Assembly (NCBI GenBank): GCA_905214345.1
Contig: CAJMLV010000002.1
Span: 51,273 to 115,272, forward strand
Reading direction: 5' to 3'
Length of the DNA stretch: 64,000 nucleotides
DNA from: an uncultured bacterium
GTDB lineage: Bacteria; Bacillota; Clostridia; Oscillospirales; Ruminococcaceae
Made by a program: the position numbers and the translations under genes
Shown: in pieces, positions 19,277 through 27,944 of the stretch
How the letters are laid out: every line of letters starts with the position of its first letter
Position numbering within the stretch: position 1 is the first letter of the stretch
Notes under the pieces: model-generated
Seen by the model: only the letters and a program-made list of their open reading frames with translations
Database searches by the model: none
Told to the model about the DNA's origin: nothing

Positions 19277-21949
19277 ATGGCAAAACAGGAAGGCAGGGGA
19301 CTTCTCGTTGCCGCGCTGGTGCTGGCGCTGTGCCTGAGTGTGGTCCAGAACATTGTTCTGGGGAGCCACACATATTCCAACATCGCTGCCGTGCAATACA
19401 GCAGCGGCGGAGCGCTGGTAGCCCGGTACGAGGAGGACGGCCTGACCGTTGAGCGGGTGGAAAGCGGAGGCATTGTCTCTCAGAGCTTTACCGTGCCCGA
19501 AAAGATCGGCGGCAAGCTGGTCTCTCTCAACGATATGGCGACGGATACGGAAGGAAATGTCTATCTGCTGCTGGAACTCAGCGACCCTCTCTCGGGGGAA
19601 CACCTCTCCCAGCAGCTGAACACCTACCGCCCGGAACGTCTGCTGTTCAAAAAGACTGCGTCCCATACCCTGGATGCCGGTGCCAACAACGTGCGCTGGC
19701 GCTGGCTGTCGGTCACCAGTTCCATCAGTGTCATGGGAACTACCCCCGACGGTGCCAGCCTTGTGCGGGAGGTATACGAACCCGCGACCCTGACGCAGGG
19801 GGGCAGCTTCGCTCCCAGCATCAGCCGGGGCTATACCATTGATTCTTCCGAAGGCATCTGGCGTGCCTGGGCCATGGGCAGCGATACCGCCTATATTTCC
19901 GGCTCCGGCAAACTGTTCCTGGCCAGGGAAGGCGAGGGCAGCACCGAAATCTATCCCGCCCGGGTCCTGGAAGAGGTCATGTATCCCATCTACGCTTCCC
20001 CCCAGGATACCGAGACCATGTACATGGGCGAACAGGAAAGCGGCGACATGCTTTCCATCGACCTGACCACCCGGGAAACCACCGTTCTCAAGAACGGCAC
20101 CGAGCCTTTTTCCGGTTCAGCCAGCTATGCTCCGGTGGACCTGGTTCAGGTTTCCATGGAAAGCGAACAGAACTTTGTGGGTGTGGTGAAAAACGACACC
20201 GAAAACCGTTATGAACTCATCCTTTCGGTGGACGGCCAGGTGGAAGTGATCGCTTCGGTGCGGCCGGGGGTGGCGTCTCTGCTGGGTTCCACCCTGCTTT
20301 GGACGGTGCTTTGGATGGCGCTGTTCGCCGCAGGAGCGGTGCTGGTTCCCATGGGCCTGCGGGCCCTGCGCAGCCGCCGTACCCTGGCGGCCAAGCTCAT
20401 GACCGCCGCCGTGCCGCTGCTTACGCTGGCGGTGGTGCTGTGCGGTGTGCTTTCTTACCGTACTTATGCCGACGCCATCCTGCAAAGCTTTGAAAAGCAG
20501 GTGGTGGACGAAGGCAACATGCTGATGGCTCTGTTCGGCACCGAAAGCTTTGATGGTATCGAATACCCCTACGACTATACCGGTGACGATTACGGGTATC
20601 TGCTCAATCAGATGAACACCCGTTCGGTCTACACCCGCACCGCCTACTATGAGCGCGGTCAGCTGTATACCGGCGTGGACCGGGCTGCGCCCTGCTTCTA
20701 TCCCTTCAGCGTCAATATGAATGCCGAAGCGGATGAGCTCTACCTGAAAGCCGCCTACACCGGCACCGCCCAGACGGGCATCCTGCGGGACAAAAACGGC
20801 GAGCGCCTGGTCTGTGTCACCCCGGTGGGCGGTATGTCTGGCAGCACCGTCTATCTGCTGGAGACCGGCATCCTGATGGACAATGTGCGGGAATACACCC
20901 GGGCTTATCTCATGGGATACTGCCTGGTGAGCGCGTTGTTTCTGGTGGCGGTGTGCGTGGTTCTGGCCATGGTGTTCCGCCGTGTGCTCAGTCCCATCAG
21001 CAAGATCCGCAGCGGTCTGGAACAGTTTGCCCAGGGCGACCGTACCGTGCGGCTGGAAGATGACGACTCGGACGAATTTTCCGGCATTGTGCGGGTGTTC
21101 AACAAGATGGCCGGGGACATTGATGTCCAGATCTATAACCTGCGCCAGACCAGCGCCACCTATTTCCGCTTTATCCCCCAGAAGGTGTTCCAGCTGCTGG
21201 GCAAGGAAAATCTGGGCGACCTGGACCTGGCCAGCGGCAAACGGGCTTCCTACCATATCCTGAGCGTGGATATGTCCCTGAGTTCCCGCCTGACGGAGGA
21301 CGAGGTCAAGGAACGCACCGACCGCTTCTTTGCCATTGTGGATGAACTGTGCGAAGAATACGGTGCGGTGCTTCTCACCGACAGCGTCAACCTGCGCCGC
21401 CTGCAGGTGATCTGCCCTTCCGGCGGCGACAGCGCGGTGGACATTGCACTGTCCGCCCTGTCCCGGCTGGATGCGGTCAACGCGGCCGCTCCGGTGCAAA
21501 GCCGGATGGAAGCCTTCTTCCTGGTGCATCGGGCCGAAGTGTACTATGGTATCTGCGGCGACGAAAAGCGCCTGGTCCCTGCCATGATCAGCGGCGAAAT
21601 GGATACCCTGGCCGCGCAGGCCGGGGAACTGCGGCGCTTCTCCAGCCGTCTGGTAGTGACCCGGGCCGCGCTGGAAGGTATGGATGAATCCCATTACTTC
21701 CACCGCTTCATCGGCTGCCCCGAAGGCGCCGACGAAAGCAGGTTCGGACTGTACGATTTCTACGACAGCTGCACACCGGAGGAGATCCGTCTCATCAACG
21801 AGACCCGGGAGGCCTTCGACAAGGCCATGGAACTCTACCGGGAAGGCCGCTGGTACGATGCCAAAAACATGTTTGCACTGGTCCTGCGGGAAAACCAGTA
21901 CGATAACGTATCCCGCACCTATATTTTCCGCTGTGAAAAGCGGCTGTGA
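19277..21949 (+). CDS. Multi-pass HAMP protein with degenerate class III cyclase-like domain
   Basis: 890 residues. A helix at 9-31 is followed by a large outer beta-rich region (possibly a propeller), then two helices (about 333-360 and 372-395), a second outer sensor-like loop, and a helix at 543-567. A HAMP linker (PISKIRSGLEQFAQGDRTVR) and a cytoplasmic domain of class III adenylate/guanylate cyclase shape (about 640-800) come next. HILSVDMSLSSRLTEDE aligns with the first metal-binding loop, but the second catalytic Asp region and substrate residues are not recognisable. The last ~55 residues look like the TPR-like tail often found after cyclases. Likely a signalling or regulatory membrane subunit without cyclase activity. 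Confidence 0.7.
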   Translation: MAKQEGRGLLVAALVLALCLSVVQNIVLGSHTYSNIAAVQYSSGGALVARYEEDGLTVERVESGGIVSQSFTVPEKIGGKLVSLNDMATDTEGNVYLLLELSDPLSGEHLSQQLNTYRPERLLFKKTASHTLDAGANNVRWRWLSVTSSISVMGTTPDGASLVREVYEPATLTQGGSFAPSISRGYTIDSSEGIWRAWAMGSDTAYISGSGKLFLAREGEGSTEIYPARVLEEVMYPIYASPQDTETMYMGEQESGDMLSIDLTTRETTVLKNGTEPFSGSASYAPVDLVQVSMESEQNFVGVVKNDTENRYELILSVDGQVEVIASVRPGVASLLGSTLLWTVLWMALFAAGAVLVPMGLRALRSRRTLAAKLMTAAVPLLTLAVVLCGVLSYRTYADAILQSFEKQVVDEGNMLMALFGTESFDGIEYPYDYTGDDYGYLLNQMNTRSVYTRTAYYERGQLYTGVDRAAPCFYPFSVNMNAEADELYLKAAYTGTAQTGILRDKNGERLVCVTPVGGMSGSTVYLLETGILMDNVREYTRAYLMGYCLVSALFLVAVCVVLAMVFRRVLSPISKIRSGLEQFAQGDRTVRLEDDDSDEFSGIVRVFNKMAGDIDVQIYNLRQTSATYFRFIPQKVFQLLGKENLGDLDLASGKRASYHILSVDMSLSSRLTEDEVKERTDRFFAIVDELCEEYGAVLLTDSVNLRRLQVICPSGGDSAVDIALSALSRLDAVNAAAPVQSRMEAFFLVHRAEVYYGICGDEKRLVPAMISGEMDTLAAQAGELRRFSSRLVVTRAALEGMDESHYFHRFIGCPEGADESRFGLYDFYDSCTPEEIRLINETREAFDKAMELYREGRWYDAKNMFALVLRENQYDNVSRTYIFRCEKRL

Positions 21950-21979
21950 ATTTGATTTTTCCGGTAAGGGGGTGAGCCT

Positions 21980-23869
21980 TTGTTCAAACTGCTGACGAGC
22001 GTTTTCAAGCGCCTGGTGACAGCTGTCACAAATCCCTTCCGCATGCTGATCGTGCGGGTGCAGCGGTTGTTCAATGTCAATATCCTGACAGCCAAGCTCA
22101 TCCCGCCTCTGACCAAAAAGGTCAAGGCTCTGGTCACCCTCAAACCCCAGTCGCCCAAGGACTACTTCAGTGTAGGGCGGTACTGGGTCTACAAGAAACT
22201 GTTCCTCACCCTGATCCTGGCGTTGTGTGCCGGCGTGTTCCTGTATTTTTCCATGTTTGCACCCAAGGTGGCCACCCGGCCCACCCAGCCGGAACAGGTC
22301 ATGACCAGCGTGACCTTTGACTACGATGACATGGATCTGGCCGAATACACAGGCGTGGCCAATATCCGGGCCGCGGACGGCACGGTGGTGTATGTGGGGG
22401 ATGTGGTGGCCGGTGTATGCACCGGCAACGGCACCCTCAAAGACCGCAAAGGCCGCCTGGTGTATGAAGGCGGGTTCGAGAACAACCAGTACAGTGGTCA
22501 GGGCATACAGTACTGGCCTTCCGGCAACCGCCGGTACGAAGGCGGGTTCGAGAACAACCAGTACAGCGGCGAAGGCATTCTCTATGGGGAGGATGGCCAG
22601 ACGGTGCTCTACGCAGGCAGCTTCAAGAATGGCCTGCGGGACGGCACAGGCAAGGCGTACAGTGAATCCGGCGTGCTGCTGTATGAAGGCGATTTTGCCG
22701 AGGACCTGTACCACGGCAGCGGCACCCAATACTACGAAAGCGGGATCATTGCCTACGCCGGCCAGTTCTTCCGGGGCCAGCCCCAGGGCGAAGGCACCCT
22801 GTACAGCAGCCAGGGGCGGGCTTTGTACACCGGTGCGGTGTATGCGGGCAAAATCAATTACAGCGCCCTGGTGGGAGCGACCCTGGCAGATATTGAAGCC
22901 GCCTTTTCCGAGACCCCCTGCATCTACTACAACGACAGCGAGAGCGTTTTTCTGTATGAGGAGGCAGGAGTGGTGATCACGGTGGATTGCCGGGTGAGCG
23001 TGGATGTGTGGGAAAACGAAAACGCCGCAGCCTCCGAAAGCGAAAAGCTGTATTATATGCCGACTTCTCAGCGGGGCACGGTCACCCATGCGGCGGCCCA
23101 GCCGCTGACGGCCGGTACGACCACGCTCCGGCCGGTGGGCTGGCTTGCCCCCGGAAGCGGAGGTTCCTCCTCCTCGTCCTCTTCGTCCTCCTCTTCCGGC
23201 GAAACGGACCCCACGGCTTCTCCGACGCCTTCTCCCTCTGCCGATGCCGGTTCCGGCGGGGCATCTTCCGACGCTTCGGATTCCACCTCGTCTTCGTCCG
23301 TATCGTCCTCTTCTTCGGGGGGAACATCTTCCTCTTCGGGCAGTACGTCGTCCGCTTCTTCCTCTTCTTCTGCTGCACCCGCGACGCCGACGCCTGCTCC
23401 CACACCCACCCCGCAGCCGGCGGCATCCGCAACCCCCGATTTCATCCAGAAAAACCTGACGCTGTATTTTGAGATCGACGCCAACGTCTGGCAGGCGGAA
23501 GCCGACCTGGACAAGACCAAGGTCTTTGTCAGCAAGGTGACGGTCTGCAACGATACCGTCAGCCTGGACAGCCTGCCGGAAGATACCTACGAGGAAGACC
23601 GCTCGCCTTCCATCGAAGACTGTGTGGCCATCCAGCGCCTGCGGGAGGATGAGCCCACCTCGTTCTCCAACGTGACCTTCCAGCTGGACCAGCAGAACAA
23701 GCTGTTTGTGGAAGTCAGCGGCATCAGCTACGCCAACCAGATCCAGCGCCATGTGCTGGAAAAGGACGGTCTGATGTATGAATACTGCTATCCGTACGAT
23801 GCCGGTACCGTGCTGGACACCAACCCCGGCGATGCAGTGCCCATGTATTATTCCATCCGAAAGGGGTGA
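21980..23869 (+). CDS. Membrane-anchored MORN-repeat protein
   Basis: 629 residues from a TTG start at 21980, placed about 7 nt after AAGGGGGTG; no in-frame ATG fits. The N-terminus is basic and amphipathic, followed by one membrane helix (about 70-92, LFLTLILALCAGVFLYFSMF). Residues ~130-290 contain about six MORN repeats (YEGGFENNQYSGQGI type). Two of them share a 29-nt identical DNA segment (22466-22494 and 22538-22566), a recent duplication. A Ser/Pro/Thr-rich linker (about 390-485) with long serine runs leads to a C-terminal ~125-residue domain of unknown fold. The repeats should lie outside the membrane. Role in the CIS block is unknown; an envelope anchor or spacer is possible. Confidence 0.75.
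   Translation: MFKLLTSVFKRLVTAVTNPFRMLIVRVQRLFNVNILTAKLIPPLTKKVKALVTLKPQSPKDYFSVGRYWVYKKLFLTLILALCAGVFLYFSMFAPKVATRPTQPEQVMTSVTFDYDDMDLAEYTGVANIRAADGTVVYVGDVVAGVCTGNGTLKDRKGRLVYEGGFENNQYSGQGIQYWPSGNRRYEGGFENNQYSGEGILYGEDGQTVLYAGSFKNGLRDGTGKAYSESGVLLYEGDFAEDLYHGSGTQYYESGIIAYAGQFFRGQPQGEGTLYSSQGRALYTGAVYAGKINYSALVGATLADIEAAFSETPCIYYNDSESVFLYEEAGVVITVDCRVSVDVWENENAAASESEKLYYMPTSQRGTVTHAAAQPLTAGTTTLRPVGWLAPGSGGSSSSSSSSSSSGETDPTASPTPSPSADAGSGGASSDASDSTSSSSVSSSSSGGTSSSSGSTSSASSSSSAAPATPTPAPTPTPQPAASATPDFIQKNLTLYFEIDANVWQAEADLDKTKVFVSKVTVCNDTVSLDSLPEDTYEEDRSPSIEDCVAIQRLREDEPTSFSNVTFQLDQQNKLFVEVSGISYANQIQRHVLEKDGLMYEYCYPYDAGTVLDTNPGDAVPMYYSIRKG
22466..22566 (+). repeat. Exact 29-nt direct repeat within MORN region
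   Basis: GAAGGCGGGTTCGAGAACAA and nine further bases recur exactly at 22466-22494 and 22538-22566, 72 nt (24 codons) apart, which is one MORN unit. The identity at DNA level points to recent duplication. Confidence 0.9.
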
Positions 23870-23875
23870 TGTGCC

Positions 23876-24454
23876 ATGGCTGATTTTTCTGTGGTGGCGG
23901 ATGTAAGCGCCGGACTGATCAAGCTGCTCAGAACGCACATGTGTCCCGCACCCGTCAGCGCGCCGGAATCCATCCGGCTGGCCGCCCCCACCGACAAAAC
24001 CGGGGATTTCCAGCTGGGGTTATATCTGTACGACCTGCGGGAACTGGGCGAATACCGCACCGGCACCATGCAGCGCGGGGCGGACAACATCCGCCGCCGC
24101 CCGCCGCGTCCCCTGACCCTGCACTACATGCTCTTTCTGAACAGCAAAGCCCAGATGAGCACCGGTGCCGAAGCGGAACAGCGGATTCTGGGCCGGGCGC
24201 TGCAGGTCCTGACCGACTACCCGTCCGTGGACATCAACGAACTACATCCGTACTCTCAGGAACCGGAGGAATCCGCGGCGGTCACGCTGCTGACCCTGTC
24301 CTTTGAGGAAAAAACCAAAATCTGGGCGGCGCTGTCCACCCCGTATCAGCTGGGAATCTACTTTTCGGTCTCGCCGCTGATGCTGTCCTCCCGCCGGGAA
24401 GAAAGCTTCACCCGTGTGCGTGAAGTGGAGATCCGCGGCACAGGCCCACGGTGA
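23876..24454 (+). CDS. DUF4255 (Pvc16 N-terminal domain) protein, CIS tail terminator/cap
   Basis: 192 residues that match the DUF4255/Pvc16_N pattern: an N-terminal helix (ADVSAGLIKLLRTHM), VSLYLYDLRE-like QLGLYLYDLRELGEYR, then RRPPRPLTLHYMLFLNS and a LQVLTDYPSV strand. Pvc16/Afp16 caps the distal end of the tube and sheath and fixes tail length. It is only the N-terminal domain, so C-terminal functions may be supplied by the next gene. This gene opens the structural half of the CIS. ATG preceded by AAAGGGGTGATG. Confidence 0.85.
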   Translation: MADFSVVADVSAGLIKLLRTHMCPAPVSAPESIRLAAPTDKTGDFQLGLYLYDLRELGEYRTGTMQRGADNIRRRPPRPLTLHYMLFLNSKAQMSTGAEAEQRILGRALQVLTDYPSVDINELHPYSQEPEESAAVTLLTLSFEEKTKIWAALSTPYQLGIYFSVSPLMLSSRREESFTRVREVEIRGTGPR

Positions 24455-24501
24455 GAGGGAGTTCCCTAAAAGGGAATCCCCGAGAAAGAAGGTGATGTGT
24501 T

Positions 24502-25227
24502 TTGATCCATATTTCCGTGCGTTTCGCTCTGCTGCTGAAAGACGATTTCAGCGGTGCGACCATCGCGGACGGCGGGCAGCGGTTCACAGTCAATGGCCGC
24601 CCCGCCCGCCCCATACGCAAACCGGACGGCTTCTTCGTGTTCACGGCACCGCCCGGGCCCGGTCCGGACCCGGAACGCAGCTGGGATGTCTGTGTGGAAA
24701 GCGCACGGCATTTCCCGCGCCGGATACGGATCGAAGCCGACGACCTGCCGCCGGGCATGCCGCTGCGCATTGTGCAGATGTACCGCCGTCCTCACAGCGG
24801 CTTTGCCGACTGCGACTGGTTCGAGGCCAAGGGCCCGCCGGGATTGCTGGCCGCCGCCCTGTACGAAGGGGACCCGCCTCTGGCGCTGAACCGCTTTTCG
24901 GCGGAAGGCCGCGGGATATACCTGCGGGGATTCATGGCGGCCAATCTGGTGTGGTGTCGGGTCTGTGTAGGGGTTGGTCCGCAAGCGGAACTTTTTACCC
25001 TGACTGCCCGGCATCCGGACGGCGGATACGAGCTGGACCGCCCGCCCCGCTTTCCCTGGAAGACGGGAACGCCGGTTTACCTTGCGGCTTGTGCCCCGGT
25101 CCGGGAAGACGGCCTGTGCCACATCCCAGTACGCCCCGGATGGACGGAAAAACAACCGCAGATCCGCTATTATGACGAGGAGGCGATGCAATGGCAGGAA
25201 ACCTGGTGTGCGCCGGCGCGCAGCTGA
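24502..25227 (+). CDS. Unknown CIS-locus protein between cap and PAAR-like genes
   Basis: 241 residues from a TTG at 24502, 8 nt after AGAAGGTG; no suitable ATG is nearby. The N-terminal ~90 residues form a beta-rich, Ig- or carboxypeptidase-regulatory-like module (FSGATIADGGQRFTVNG...VRKPDGFFVF type). The rest contains Pro/Arg-rich strands (RIVQMYRRPHSGF, GIYLRGFMAANLVW). No signal peptide or helix. It lies between Pvc16 and the PAAR-like gene and overlaps the latter by 37 nt. It could be the separate second half of Pvc16, but I cannot assign a family. Confidence 0.5.
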   Translation: MIHISVRFALLLKDDFSGATIADGGQRFTVNGRPARPIRKPDGFFVFTAPPGPGPDPERSWDVCVESARHFPRRIRIEADDLPPGMPLRIVQMYRRPHSGFADCDWFEAKGPPGLLAAALYEGDPPLALNRFSAEGRGIYLRGFMAANLVWCRVCVGVGPQAELFTLTARHPDGGYELDRPPRFPWKTGTPVYLAACAPVREDGLCHIPVRPGWTEKQPQIRYYDEEAMQWQETWCAPARS

Positions 25228-25586
25228 TGTGCAGCTTCGGCATGGCGCCTTCCGCCCTGGTGGTCACCCCGCAGAACAAGGTTTTGTGCGGAGGGCCGCC
25301 GGCAGCCAACATCATGGATATGAAACCCATGGCCAACATCGTTCCCTTTGGCATGTGCAGTTCCATGGCCAACCCCACGGTGGCTTCGGCCACAGCGGCC
25401 GCCATGGGCGTGCTTACCCCCATGCCCTGTGTGCCGGTGATCTCCGGCCCGTGGGCGCCGGGCAGCACCACCGTGCTGCTGGGTAATATGCCTGCCCTGA
25501 ACAGTACCTGCAAACTGATGTGCGCTTACGGGGGAGTGATTCAGATCGTATCCCCCGGGCAGATAAAAACGACCGTAGGCAACTGA
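25191..25586 (+). CDS. PAAR-like DUF4280 spike-tip protein
   Basis: 131 residues of the DUF4280 PAAR-like type: short beta hairpins with conserved Cys and Pro-Met (LVCAGAQLMCSFGMAP, IMDMKPMANIVPFGMCSSMANP, CVPVI..PW.PGS, LLGNMPALNSTCKLMCAYGGVI). PAAR proteins form the sharp cone at the tip of the VgrG/gp5-like spike and may carry cargo. It fills the Pvc10 role here. AGGAGG lies just upstream of the ATG, inside the end of the previous gene. Confidence 0.85.
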   Translation: MAGNLVCAGAQLMCSFGMAPSALVVTPQNKVLCGGPPAANIMDMKPMANIVPFGMCSSMANPTVASATAAAMGVLTPMPCVPVISGPWAPGSTTVLLGNMPALNSTCKLMCAYGGVIQIVSPGQIKTTVGN

Positions 25587-25615
25587 CCCCCGCAACCCTG
25601 AAAAAACAAATAAAA

Positions 25616-25661
25616 AAGGAGGAGTGGTCCGGTCCATGACCGACCGGACCCAGACAGATCA
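25616..25661 (+). promoter_or_regulatory. Shine-Dalgarno separated from the sheath start codon by a 9-bp hairpin
   Basis: AAGGAGGAG (25616-25624) is far (36 nt) from the sheath ATG at 25661. Between them GGTCCGGTC (25626-25634) pairs perfectly with GACCGGACC (25642-25650). Folding removes 25 nt and brings the ribosome site to about 11 nt from the ATG. The loop holds the start of a short ORF (MTDRTQTDHG) that overlaps the sheath start. Confidence 0.7.
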
Positions 25662-27376
25662 TGGCTGAGTATTTATCCCCCGGAGTGTACGTGGAAGAAT
25701 TTGAATCCGGCATGCGCGCTATGGAAGGCGTCAGCACCAGCACCGCCGGTTTCATCGGTATGGCCGAGCGCGGCCCCGTGGTGGGCACGCCGGAATTCAT
25801 CACCAGCTTCGCCGATTACAAGCGTAAATTCGGCGGCTACCTGTCCGAAAACACCCATGGCGGCAACCGTTTCCTGCCCTATGCGGTGGAACAGTTCTTT
25901 GCCAACGGCGGCGCGCGCTGCTTTGTGATGCGCGTGGCCCCCGCCGATGCCAAGGCTGCCAGCGCCGTGATGAGCTGTGTGGTGCTCACCGCAAAGAACC
26001 CCGGCAAATGGGGCAACGGCATCCGCGTCACCGTCACCGCCTCTTCCAAGGGCAAGACCCAGGCTGTGGCCGTGACCGAAGACGCTGCCGCCGCCAAGAC
26101 CTACACCCTGAAAAACGCCTCCGTGTTCAGCGTGGGCGATGTGGTGGCCCTGTATGAGAACGGCCGCCTGTCCGGACACAACCGTGTGGCCCGGGTCCAG
26201 GGCAACGAAGTGGCCTTCGAGAATGAATTCGAGCAGGACATCGTGGATACCGGCCTGGTGCCCCGCCGCGTGCTGGCCACCTGCGAAGTGAACATCGAGA
26301 TCAGCTGCGAAGATGTGGCCGAAACCTACGAGACCGTCTCCCTGAATCCCCAGGACGCCAGCTACATCGAAAACAAGCTGGCCCGTTCCGCCCTGGTGTC
26401 GGTGAAGGTCACCCCCATTGATGATGTTTGCCCGCCCATGCTGGCTCTGGCCGGCGATGCCGCAGGCGAAAAGGCTGTTTTCACCTTCTCCGGCGGCAGC
26501 GACGGCAGCTGCAAGAAGGTGGACGATTCCATCTACATCGGCGGCGGCGACGCCCCCGGCAAGCGCACCGGCCTGGCTGCCTTTGAGGAAGTCAGCAACG
26601 TGAGCATCATGGCCATCCCCGGCATCACCAGTGCCGCTGTGCAGCTGGCTCTGGTGGCCCATTGCCAGAACCTGGCCAGCCGCTTTGCCGTTCTGGATAT
26701 GCCGCTGGAAATGACCAAGCCCCAGGACCTGCTGACCCACCGCGAGATCGTGGATTCCGATTACGCCGCCATGTATCATCCCTGGCTGGAAGTCTACGAC
26801 ATGGCTGCCAAGCGCCCCGCCTACATTCCGCCTTCGGGTGCCGTCTGCGGCATCTATGCCCGCAGCGACATCACCCGCGGCGTGCACAAGGCTCCCGCCA
26901 ATGAGGTGGTCAACAACTGCATCGGCCTGTCCTGCATGTACAATAAGGGCGAACAGGACCTGCTCAACCCCGCCGGCGTCAACCTGATCCGTGCGCTGCC
27001 CGGCCAGGGCATCCGCGTCTGGGGTGCCCGCACCTGCTCCAGCAACAGCCTGTGGAAGTATGTCAACGTCCGCCGTCTGTTCATCTATCTGGAAGAGAGC
27101 ATCCGCACCCAGACCAACTGGGCCGTGTTTGAACCCAACGACGAAGTTCTGTGGCTGCGTGTGCAGCGCACCATCGTCTCCTTCCTGCGGGATATGTACC
27201 GTTCCGGCGCGCTGGTGGGTGCCACCGAGGATGAGGCATTCTTCGTTAATATCGGCCGCGACACCATGACCGAGCAGGACATCGCCAACGGCCGCCTGAT
27301 CTGCGTGATCGGCGCTGCGCCCAGCCGTCCCGCCGAATTCGTCATCTTCCGCATCACCCAGAATATGAAAGAGTGA
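25661..27376 (+). CDS. Contractile tail sheath protein
   Basis: 571 residues with the standard sheath start, AEYLSPGVYVEEFESG followed by VSTSTAGFIGMAERGP, and the conserved C-terminal domain (LFIYLEESIRTQTNWAVFEP, FLRDMYRSGAL, then a final beta strand). Typical of phage-tail-like sheaths (Pvc2/Afp2). Subunits polymerise around the inner tube and contract to drive it into a target. Only one sheath gene is present, in contrast to three in PVC/Afp. It is the best-defined structural gene here. Its translation start is unusual because of the hairpin between the ribosome site and ATG. Confidence 0.97.
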   Translation: MAEYLSPGVYVEEFESGMRAMEGVSTSTAGFIGMAERGPVVGTPEFITSFADYKRKFGGYLSENTHGGNRFLPYAVEQFFANGGARCFVMRVAPADAKAASAVMSCVVLTAKNPGKWGNGIRVTVTASSKGKTQAVAVTEDAAAAKTYTLKNASVFSVGDVVALYENGRLSGHNRVARVQGNEVAFENEFEQDIVDTGLVPRRVLATCEVNIEISCEDVAETYETVSLNPQDASYIENKLARSALVSVKVTPIDDVCPPMLALAGDAAGEKAVFTFSGGSDGSCKKVDDSIYIGGGDAPGKRTGLAAFEEVSNVSIMAIPGITSAAVQLALVAHCQNLASRFAVLDMPLEMTKPQDLLTHREIVDSDYAAMYHPWLEVYDMAAKRPAYIPPSGAVCGIYARSDITRGVHKAPANEVVNNCIGLSCMYNKGEQDLLNPAGVNLIRALPGQGIRVWGARTCSSNSLWKYVNVRRLFIYLEESIRTQTNWAVFEPNDEVLWLRVQRTIVSFLRDMYRSGALVGATEDEAFFVNIGRDTMTEQDIANGRLICVIGAAPSRPAEFVIFRITQNMKE

Positions 27377-27415
27377 CGCCCACGGGCAAGCTGAACGAAA
27401 GGATGGAACATAACC

Positions 27416-27865
27416 ATGGCAGTCAATACCTATCCCTTTAAGAAATATAACTACCGCGTGGAGATCGACAGCATCGATGTGGCGGCCTTCTCGGAGGTCA
27501 GCGGCTTCGACGCCAGCGTGGATGTCATCGAATACCGCGAAGGCACCGACGCCATCAACTCTCCCCGCAAGATGCCCGGCCTGACCAAGTACGGCAACGT
27601 CACCCTGAAATGGGGCATGACCGAAAACCTGTCCTTCTATGAATGGGTGGCCGGTATCTCCAACGGCACCAAGGCCGCTGCCGAGGACCGTGTGCAGGAC
27701 ATCACCATCTATCTGCAGGACGATGCCCACAACGACATCGCCAGCTGGACCCTGGTCAATGCCTGGCCCTGCAAGTACACTGCCCCCGACTTCAACGCTT
27801 CTTCCAGCGAGATCGCTTTCGAGAGCGTGGAACTCGCCTTTGAGGAAATGCGCCGGGATCAGTAA
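27416..27865 (+). CDS. Inner tube protein (gp19/Hcp-like, Pvc1-type)
   Basis: 149 residues with the T4-gp19-like tube pattern: AVNTYPFKKYNYRVEIDSID, then SEVSGFDASVDVIEYREGTD, NVTLKWGMTENLSFYEWV and a C-terminal FESVELAFEEM strand. Hexamers stack to form the tube inside the sheath. It follows the sheath by 39 nt and should be made in large amounts. A 28-nt palindrome lies right after its stop codon. Confidence 0.95.
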   Translation: MAVNTYPFKKYNYRVEIDSIDVAAFSEVSGFDASVDVIEYREGTDAINSPRKMPGLTKYGNVTLKWGMTENLSFYEWVAGISNGTKAAAEDRVQDITIYLQDDAHNDIASWTLVNAWPCKYTAPDFNASSSEIAFESVELAFEEMRRDQ

Positions 27866-27895
27866 CCTTTTCGCATAACGCGTTCGTCCCGCAAT

Positions 27896-27923
27896 GACCC
27901 GCACGGCTGCAGCCGTGCGGGTC
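27896..27923. repeat. Perfect 28-nt palindrome between tube and assembly-protein genes
   Basis: GACCCGCACGGCTG (27896-27909) is followed directly by its exact reverse complement (27910-27923). The RNA would fold to a GC-rich hairpin of 12 or so base pairs. No T tract follows, so a simple terminator is unlikely. An mRNA 3'-end stabiliser, partial terminator or processing site downstream of the abundant sheath and tube genes is plausible. Confidence 0.8.
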
Positions 27924-27944
27924 CGGGGCTGAAAGGAACACATC

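Noticed and set aside
23160..23370. TCC/TCT/TCG-rich tract as a phase-variable simple repeat
   Set aside because: It is a mixed-codon serine linker without a long uniform repeat unit, and changes by triplets would keep the frame.
20117..23938. 1,273-codon minus-strand open frame opposite the cyclase-like and MORN genes
   Set aside because: Same reason: an antisense shadow with no ribosome site and no domain, produced by codon bias (few TAA/TAG complements).
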